Origin: an uncultured bacterium
GTDB lineage: Bacteria; Patescibacteriota; Microgenomatia; UBA1400; PJMF01
NCBI GenBank assembly: GCA_903891335.1
Contig: CAITDX010000008.1
Location: 1-8,826, forward strand
Direction: 5' to 3'
Length of the DNA stretch: 8,826 bases
Shown: in pieces, positions 1 to 4,612 of the stretch
Layout of the letters: every line of letters begins with the position of its first letter
How positions within the stretch are numbered: position 1 is the stretch's first letter
The notes under the pieces: generated by a model
Told to the model about the DNA's origin: nothing
The model's database searches: none
Seen by the model: only the letters and a program-made list of their open reading frames with translations
Made by a program: the position numbers and the translations under genes

Positions 1-1
1 C

Positions 2-397
2 TATTATCGATTTCTACTCAAGTTCTTAGCTGAATTTCGTCAACAACAACCAAACATCATCATTTGTGGAGACGTCAACACCGCCCACCAGCCAATTGAC
101 TTAGCCAGACCCAAGGAAAACGAAGACATTTCTGGTTTTCTGCCAATAGAAAGAGCTTGGATCGATGAGCTACTCGCGAGTGGCTTTGTTGATAGTTTTC
201 GCGAACGCCATCCTGATGCTACTGATCAGTACACTTGGTGGAGTCAACGCAGTGGAGCCAGAAAACGCAACGTCGGCTGGAGAATTGATTATTTTTTCGT
301 AAGTGAACCCTTGCTTCCTCACGTTGCAGGTGCAGCCATTCATCCAGAAGTTTTGGGTTCGGATCACTGTCCGATTTCACTAGATCTTACATTTTAA
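2..397 (+). CDS. exoA: Exodeoxyribonuclease III / AP endonuclease (ExoA/XthA family), C-terminal half, 5' end outside window
   Basis: This is a Mg-dependent DNA repair nuclease that cuts the backbone 5' to abasic sites and degrades 3' ends, acting in cytoplasmic base-excision repair. The frame is open from the left edge to a TAA at 395-397, giving 131 residues, about half of the usual 250-270. The visible part holds the conserved elements of the exonuclease/endonuclease/phosphatase fold: CGDVN (fragment residues 22-26, with the catalytic Asp and Asn), a GFVDSFR block (61-67), YTWW (77-80), VGWRIDYFFVS (91-101, with the conserved Asp) and the terminal GSDHCPI (119-125, the Asp-His pair). The pattern GDVN-AH-IDL-P-N matches the Bacillus ExoA type better than E. 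coli XthA. The start lies outside the window. The 3' end overlaps the converging coaDE gene by 11 bases, and I see no terminator between them. Confidence 0.93.
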   Translation, partial: YYRFLLKFLAEFRQQQPNIIICGDVNTAHQPIDLARPKENEDISGFLPIERAWIDELLASGFVDSFRERHPDATDQYTWWSQRSGARKRNVGWRIDYFFVSEPLLPHVAGAAIHPEVLGSDHCPISLDLTF

Positions 398-1514
398 AAT
401 AGGCTCTAATTTGCTCAAGAAGTTTTTTGATTTCTACCTTAGTCGCCTTGGTATTGTCAAAAATCCACAGTTGTCCCTGCTTGGAATCAGTAATTGCTTG
501 CTCTAAAATTTCTTTTTTGCGAGTAAAATCATATTGGCTGGCCAATCTTCGCTGGATTTGCTCAGCAGTCAAACCACGAGCTAACAGCCGTTCTTGCTGA
601 ACTTGACCGTCTACTTGCAATAAAATCATGTTGTAATTAGTCAATTGGCTCATTTGCGCTTCAACCAATAACGCTGCGTTGAGGATAATTAACCCCTGTT
701 TGTTTTTTAATTCTTTGCGCAATCGCACCAGAATTGGAGTTGCCATAATCGCATTGAGTTGCTCTAAAGCAGCCTGACTGCCAAAAACAATTTCTCCCAG
801 AGCTTTGCGGTCAATCGCACCATTCTCAGTCAGCACACCTGACCCAAAAACCGCTGCAATTTGCTTTCGCACACTTGCATACTTCGCTTCTTGGAGATCT
901 GATTGAATTTGCCAGGCTAATTGATCGAGTTCAATTGAATGTGCCTGTAAACCAACTTCTTTAGCCAAAGCTACCAACTGTTCACCAACATATGACTTAC
1001 CGCTCCCAATCTCACCCGTCAGACCAATAATATATTGACCACTCAGCTTGGCTTCTACACATTGCTTGACATATGGCCCCACATAATCCTGAATCAATCC
1101 TTGCTCGAGCTGAATTTCCTTGACTGCACTAGAACTCACATGAGCTAAGCTTGATTTGGCAAATAGAACAAAAGTATCAATCCCAAGATTCTGACTTTCT
1201 CCTAGATTATGCAGGTTAAGTTCATAGGCAAAATCTGCAGCACTGCGAACACCTTTAACAATCACGTCAATTTCATTTTCATACGCAAAATCTACCAACA
1301 TTCCAGTAAAAGCCTTAACTTCAACGTTGGGTAGCGTCAATACAGATCGTCGAGCCATTTCGACTCGTTCTTCCTGAGAAAATAAATAGTGCTTGTTGGG
1401 ATTAACACCAATCGCCACTACGAGTCGGTCAAAAACCGCCGCTGCCCGCTTGATGATGTCAAGATGACCTACGGTAATTGGATCACCGGAAAATGCATAA
1501 ATAGCTGACTTCAC
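387..1514 (-). CDS. coaDE: Bifunctional CoA synthase: phosphopantetheine adenylyltransferase (CoaD) fused to dephospho-CoA kinase (CoaE)
   Basis: The protein has 375 residues and should catalyse the last two steps of CoA synthesis: 4'-phosphopantetheine to dephospho-CoA, then to CoA. Residues 1-157 are a nucleotidyltransferase of the CoaD family: ITVGHLDII (13-21, the T-x-G-H motif), VKGVR (86-90, equivalent to the usual RGLR) and SSSAVKEI (127-134). Residues 161-375 are a P-loop kinase of the CoaE family: GLTGEIGSGKS (164-174), IELD (194-197, equivalent to IDAD), DRKALGEIVF (235-244), ALLVE (281-285) and RGLTAEQIQRR (313-323). Each domain is close to its normal free-standing length, so this looks like a real fusion. 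The start is GTG at 1512-1514, chosen because the conserved CoaD beta strand begins four residues in. No ribosome-binding site sits at normal spacing; the nearest GGAGG ends 19 bases upstream, inside a hairpin. The P-G-S/T-F-D-P motif is changed to AFSGDP, and the kinase has lost the usual HP and PLLFE forms. The gene follows the acetate-CoA ligase in the same direction across a 238-base repeat-filled gap. Confidence 0.9.
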   Translation of the reverse strand: MKSAIYAFSGDPITVGHLDIIKRAAAVFDRLVVAIGVNPNKHYLFSQEERVEMARRSVLTLPNVEVKAFTGMLVDFAYENEIDVIVKGVRSAADFAYELNLHNLGESQNLGIDTFVLFAKSSLAHVSSSAVKEIQLEQGLIQDYVGPYVKQCVEAKLSGQYIIGLTGEIGSGKSYVGEQLVALAKEVGLQAHSIELDQLAWQIQSDLQEAKYASVRKQIAAVFGSGVLTENGAIDRKALGEIVFGSQAALEQLNAIMATPILVRLRKELKNKQGLIILNAALLVEAQMSQLTNYNMILLQVDGQVQQERLLARGLTAEQIQRRLASQYDFTRKKEILEQAITDSKQGQLWIFDNTKATKVEIKKLLEQIRAYFKM

Positions 1515-1525
1515 ACCTAGATTAT

Positions 1526-1536
1526 ATTTCGGACCC
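1526..1536. repeat. Left copy of an 11-bp direct repeat bounding the repeat array
   Basis: ATTTCGGACCC occurs here and again at 1735-1745, so it brackets the array between coaDE and the ligase gene. The first eight bases are also the end of each array unit, so this may be the remnant of a degenerate unit. A target-site duplication from an insertion is another possible origin, but I see no recombinase or longer terminal inverted repeat. Confidence 0.6.
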
Positions 1537-1563
1537 TCCTTTTTTGCACATGCAAAAAAGGAG
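1536..1563. repeat. Perfect 13-bp inverted repeat (hairpin) upstream of coaDE
   Basis: The left arm CTCCTTTTTTGCA (1536-1548) and right arm TGCAAAAAAGGAG (1551-1563) are exact reverse complements around CA. In the minus-strand transcript leading into coaDE, the 5' arm CUCCUUUUUU pairs with AAAAAAGGAG. The 3' arm continues as GGAGGG (1539 down to 1534), the only strong Shine-Dalgarno-like sequence near coaDE, but it ends 19 bases before the GTG. No U-tract follows the stem on either strand beyond the arms themselves, so it is not a standard intrinsic terminator. The GGAG at the end of the right arm is shared with the ends of the neighbouring array units. Confidence 0.75.
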
Positions 1564-1570
1564 CTGGTAC

Positions 1571-1742
1571 GAAAGATGCTTTAGCATATTTCGGAGGAAA
1601 GATGCTTTAGTATATTTCGGAGGAAAAATGCTTTAGCATATTTCGGAATCAATGTTTGAAAGATGCCTTGTGCATATTTCGGAGGAAAGATGCTTTAGCA
1701 TATTTTGGAGTTTTGATACAAAAGATGCGTAGCGATTTCGGA
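1571..1742. repeat. Array of six short palindromic repeats (23-27 bp units), unknown family
   Basis: On the plus strand the consensus unit is GAAAG, then the core ATGCTTTAGCAT, then ATTTCGGAG, 26 bp in all. Units lie at 1571-1596, 1597-1622, 1623-1647, 1658-1684, 1685-1710 and 1720-1742. The first three and the fourth-fifth pair are directly abutting. Ten bases (1648-1657) and nine bases (1711-1719) separate the groups. In most units the core is an inverted repeat (ATGCT/AGCAT) and GAAA pairs with TTTC outside it, so each unit can fold into a small hairpin with one internal mismatch. Unit 2 has GTAT for GCAT, unit 3 has GAAAA for GAAAG, unit 4 has a longer loop, unit 5 has TTTT for TTTC, and unit 6 is degenerate. 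A further fragment (TATATTTCGGA) lies at 1523-1533. The units sit between the ligase gene and coaDE in an otherwise tightly packed locus. I do not recognise the family. Confidence 0.85.
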
Positions 1743-1745
1743 CCC
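1735..1745. repeat. Right copy of the 11-bp direct repeat bounding the array
   Basis: ATTTCGGACCC is identical to 1526-1536. It overlaps the end of the sixth, degenerate array unit and ends seven bases before the stop codon of the ligase gene (1753-1755 on the plus strand). Confidence 0.6.
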
Positions 1746-1752
1746 AATTTCT

Positions 1753-3846
1753 CTAGATCGCCTCAATCACGATTCGCGCATCCAAAACCTTGGCCCCAGC
1801 TTGATTAACCAAAAGTGGATTGATATCGAGCTCGACAATCTCTGGAAAATCAGTAATTAACTGAGCGAGCCGTCCCACTACCTCGATAATTGCTTCCTTA
1901 TCAGCTGCTGCCATACCGCGCACTCCTTCCAAAATTTTCTTTGAGCGCAATCCATCCAGCAAATCCATGATGTCAGAACGAGTTAGTGGCGCAAAAGCAA
2001 AAGAAACATCTTTAAGCACTTCCACATAAATACCACCTAAACCAATCATCAGCATCGTTCCAAGTGAATTTTTGTTAACACCGACTATCAACTCAGCACC
2101 CGGTTTTGCCATTTCCATCAACAGCACTCCCTCTAGCCGAGCCTCAGGCTTACGCTCATGAACTCGTTGCAACATAGTCTCATATTCTTGAATTACCGTC
2201 TCCTTGGTCACCTTAAGGGCCACTCCTCCCACATCACTTTTGTGTAAAATATCTGGAGAAACAATTTTCATAGCCAATTCACAATCAAACTCCTTTGCAA
2301 GTTCTAAGGCTTGCGATGCATTTTTGGCTACTGCTGACTTTAGCAGTGGAAAACGATATGCCTGCATGATTGCCATTGCTTCTGCTTCGGGAAAACTCGT
2401 TTGCTTGCGCTCACGGGCACCAGCAAAAATTTCACTAACACGAGCTCGATCAACATCAGTGAATTGCAAAAAGGCTTCGTTCTTTTGCAAAGCAAAGCGA
2501 CAAAAATCTGCAAATTTAGCCAAAGCAATCGCCGCGGCCTCAGGAAAAGCACTCTGTGCAACATCATTAGCACGCAAAATTTCCACGCCCTCCGCTACTA
2601 GTTCTTTATCCATTAAACTAACCACAATGGGCTTCTGGGTATGCTGACGGAGCCTCACAATACTTTCGGCAGTTTTAGCTGGCTCTGTCATCGACTGCGG
2701 AGTTAATAAAACAATGAGGGCATCAATCTGTGCATCTTGACTTAAAATCTCCAATGCCTGCTCATACGTTTCTCCTACCGCATCTCCTAGAATATCAATT
2801 GGATTGTGAAAATTCGCACAAGCCGGCAAAACTGTTTTCAAAGCAGTAACTGTTTTTTCTTCTAATTGAGCCAGTTGCAAACCATGTTCAATCACACTAT
2901 CAGTGACCAAAACTCCTGGACCTCCTGCATTAGTCAAAATTGCCACCTGCTCAATTTTCTGCACTTGATTCATGGCGAAAAGTTGCGCTAAATCAAACAG
3001 TTCGCTAATACTTTCTGCTCTGATGATACCTGCCTGGCGGAAAAGTGCTTGATATGCAACATCTCCACTACTCAATGAGCCTGTATGAGAAGCAACTGCT
3101 CCTGCTCCAGCCTCAGTTTTTCCTGATTTGAGAACAATTACTGGTTTGGGATTAGAACCTCGATTGAGCTCCCGCAAGGTCGCAATAAAATCTGGAGCAT
3201 TTTCGAGTGATTCAGCATAAATACAAATTACTTTAGTTGCCAAGTCATTGTGCAAAAATTTAATTAACTCCAATTCGTTAATTGCTGCCTTGTTGCCAAT
3301 GCTCATAAATTTTGAGAAGCCAATCCCTAAATATTTGGCATAGTCCAAAACTGCGGTACATAAAGCTCCACTCTGAGAAATAAAAGCAATTTCACCAGCA
3401 GGTGGCATAACTGCAGCAAATGAGGCATTCATGCGATATGAGGGATTAATTACTCCCAAGCAGTTCGGTCCCACCAAGGTCACCCCGTTCGCTGCACAAG
3501 TTGCCGCTAATTCTTTTTCTAGAGCACCATTACCCGTTTCCTTAAAACCAGCTGAGATTACGATTGCAGCTTTTGCGCCTTTGGTTGCCGCTATTCTAAT
3601 TTCATCAGCAACTAAACGTGCTGGAATTGCCAAAACCACTAGATCAATAACACCATCAATATCGCTCGTCTGATGATAAACCGGCAATCCGTAGAGCTCA
3701 TCAATCTTTGGATTGACTGGATAAATCTTACCAGCAAAACCTTGCGTAACTAGGTTTTTGACCACATCATTACCAACAGTTTTTTCGTGACTAGAAGCCC
3801 CAATAACCGCAATCGCCTGTGGCTGAAAGAGTGCTTGAAAATTCAT
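1753..3846 (-). CDS. Acetate-CoA ligase (ADP-forming), fused alpha-beta chain
   Basis: The protein has 697 residues and belongs to the NDP-forming acyl-CoA synthetase family. It should convert acetyl-CoA, ADP and phosphate to acetate, CoA and ATP, yielding ATP in one step in place of Pta plus AckA. The N-terminal CoA-binding Rossmann domain (about 1-130) has AIAVIGAS (11-18) and GPNCLGVINP (126-135). Succinyl-CoA-ligase-like domains follow, with FISQSGAL (155-162) and SHTGSLSSGD (253-262), whose His254 fits the phosphorylated alpha-subunit histidine. TNAGGPGVL (305-313) lies in the next flavodoxin-like domain. The C-terminal ATP-grasp part (about 470-697) contains ILHKSDVGGV (533-542), whose His535 fits the beta-subunit histidine, and ELDINPLLV (672-680). 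The alpha-beta order and length are those of single-chain enzymes. The ATG is at 3844-3846, with no clear ribosome-binding site. It lies 23 bases after pflA, so the two are probably co-transcribed. Acetate is the likely substrate from the PFL context; other acyl-CoAs cannot be excluded. Confidence 0.93.
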   Translation of the reverse strand: MNFQALFQPQAIAVIGASSHEKTVGNDVVKNLVTQGFAGKIYPVNPKIDELYGLPVYHQTSDIDGVIDLVVLAIPARLVADEIRIAATKGAKAAIVISAGFKETGNGALEKELAATCAANGVTLVGPNCLGVINPSYRMNASFAAVMPPAGEIAFISQSGALCTAVLDYAKYLGIGFSKFMSIGNKAAINELELIKFLHNDLATKVICIYAESLENAPDFIATLRELNRGSNPKPVIVLKSGKTEAGAGAVASHTGSLSSGDVAYQALFRQAGIIRAESISELFDLAQLFAMNQVQKIEQVAILTNAGGPGVLVTDSVIEHGLQLAQLEEKTVTALKTVLPACANFHNPIDILGDAVGETYEQALEILSQDAQIDALIVLLTPQSMTEPAKTAESIVRLRQHTQKPIVVSLMDKELVAEGVEILRANDVAQSAFPEAAAIALAKFADFCRFALQKNEAFLQFTDVDRARVSEIFAGARERKQTSFPEAEAMAIMQAYRFPLLKSAVAKNASQALELAKEFDCELAMKIVSPDILHKSDVGGVALKVTKETVIQEYETMLQRVHERKPEARLEGVLLMEMAKPGAELIVGVNKNSLGTMLMIGLGGIYVEVLKDVSFAFAPLTRSDIMDLLDGLRSKKILEGVRGMAAADKEAIIEVVGRLAQLITDFPEIVELDINPLLVNQAGAKVLDARIVIEAI

Positions 3847-3869
3847 AACCAGCTTTCTAAGGTACTAGC

Positions 3870-4604
3870 TTACACTACTACCACTTTATCTCCTAAATAG
3901 TTCCGAAAGATAGTAGCAGCTTGTGTAATTGCTGCCAATGTGGGTGGACTCACTCCTTCCAAAGCATATGGCCGACCAAGACTTCGGTATTTATAGACAC
4001 CAAGCTCGTGATAAGGAATCAATTCAACTCTAGTTACACTGCGATAAGCCTGAAAATACCGGGCCCAAGCATGAAGATGCTCTTCCTGATCAGTCCAACC
4101 TGGAACTAAAACATAGCGCAACCACATAGCCCCACCTGTTTGCTCTCGGTAGGCAGCATTTTTGAGTACATTTTCATTACTTGCCTTCGTCAGGCGTTGA
4201 TGCCAGATTGGATCGATGTGTTTGACATCAAGTAAAACGATATCAGTCAAATCATAAAGTTGTTGAACTGTCTGATCAAAAATGGCGCCACAAGTATCCA
4301 AGCAAGTGTGAACGTTGTGTTGTTTGCATGCTGTAAAAAGCTCGATCAACTCAGCGGCCTGCAGTGTCGGTTCTCCTCCGGAAACCGTAAGTCCTCCATC
4401 AGCACCATAATATGACTTTCCTTTGCGCAAAATTGCCAAAATTTGCTCAACTGAAAGCAATTTCATAGCACTTGTTTCCAAATCCTGTGTATCCGGATTG
4501 TGACAATACACACACCGAAATTGACAACCTTGAGTAAAAACCACCAAGCGAATTCCTGGGCCATCGTGCGTACCAAAAGTATCAATTGAATGAATCCGCA
4601 ACAT
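3870..4604 (-). CDS. pflA: Pyruvate formate-lyase activating enzyme (radical SAM)
   Basis: This cytoplasmic [4Fe-4S] enzyme uses S-adenosylmethionine to place the glycyl radical on PflB. It has 244 residues, the normal size for a PflA without an extra ferredoxin domain. HDGPGIR (13-19) precedes the cluster motif CQFRCVYC (Cys27, Cys31, Cys34 in CxxxCxxC spacing). SGGEP (75-79) is the SAM-binding loop. LLDVKHID (124-131), LRYVLVPGWTD (162-172) and IPYHELGVYKY (196-206) are conserved PflA blocks. The ATG at 4602-4604 lies only six bases after the pflB stop. AGGA overlapping that stop is the probable ribosome-binding site, which suggests translational coupling. The cluster cysteines are all present, so activity under anoxic conditions is expected. 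Confidence 0.96.
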   Translation of the reverse strand: MLRIHSIDTFGTHDGPGIRLVVFTQGCQFRCVYCHNPDTQDLETSAMKLLSVEQILAILRKGKSYYGADGGLTVSGGEPTLQAAELIELFTACKQHNVHTCLDTCGAIFDQTVQQLYDLTDIVLLDVKHIDPIWHQRLTKASNENVLKNAAYREQTGGAMWLRYVLVPGWTDQEEHLHAWARYFQAYRSVTRVELIPYHELGVYKYRSLGRPYALEGVSPPTLAAITQAATIFRNYLGDKVVVV

Positions 4605-4608
4605 GATG

Positions 4609-4612
4609 TCCT
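4609..4612 (-). promoter_or_regulatory. Probable ribosome-binding site of pflA overlapping the pflB stop
   Basis: In the minus strand the junction reads TAG GACATC ATG. AGGA starts within the pflB stop codon and lies four bases before the pflA ATG. Ribosomes ending pflB would be placed to restart on pflA. It is the only start in the window with a visible short SD at nearly usable spacing. Confidence 0.5.

Noticed and set aside
363..378. Short inverted repeat TCGGA/TCCGA near the end of exoA as a coaDE terminator
   Set aside because: The stem is only five base pairs within exoA coding sequence and is not followed by a U-tract on the minus strand.
1536..1563. Intrinsic terminator after the acetate-CoA ligase gene
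   Set aside because: The hairpin is perfect, but its stem is mainly A-T and no U-tract follows it on the minus strand (GGTCCG follows). It also lies over 180 bases after the stop.
1571..1742. CRISPR array
   Set aside because: Units are directly abutting or split by only 9-10 bases, with no 30-40 base unique spacers and no cas genes nearby. The units themselves vary.
2204..2647. Plus-strand open frame of about 147 codons inside the ligase gene
   Set aside because: It is antisense to a well-conserved part of the ligase, has a low-complexity Ser/Ala/Lys-rich translation, and shows no recognisable motif or promoter.
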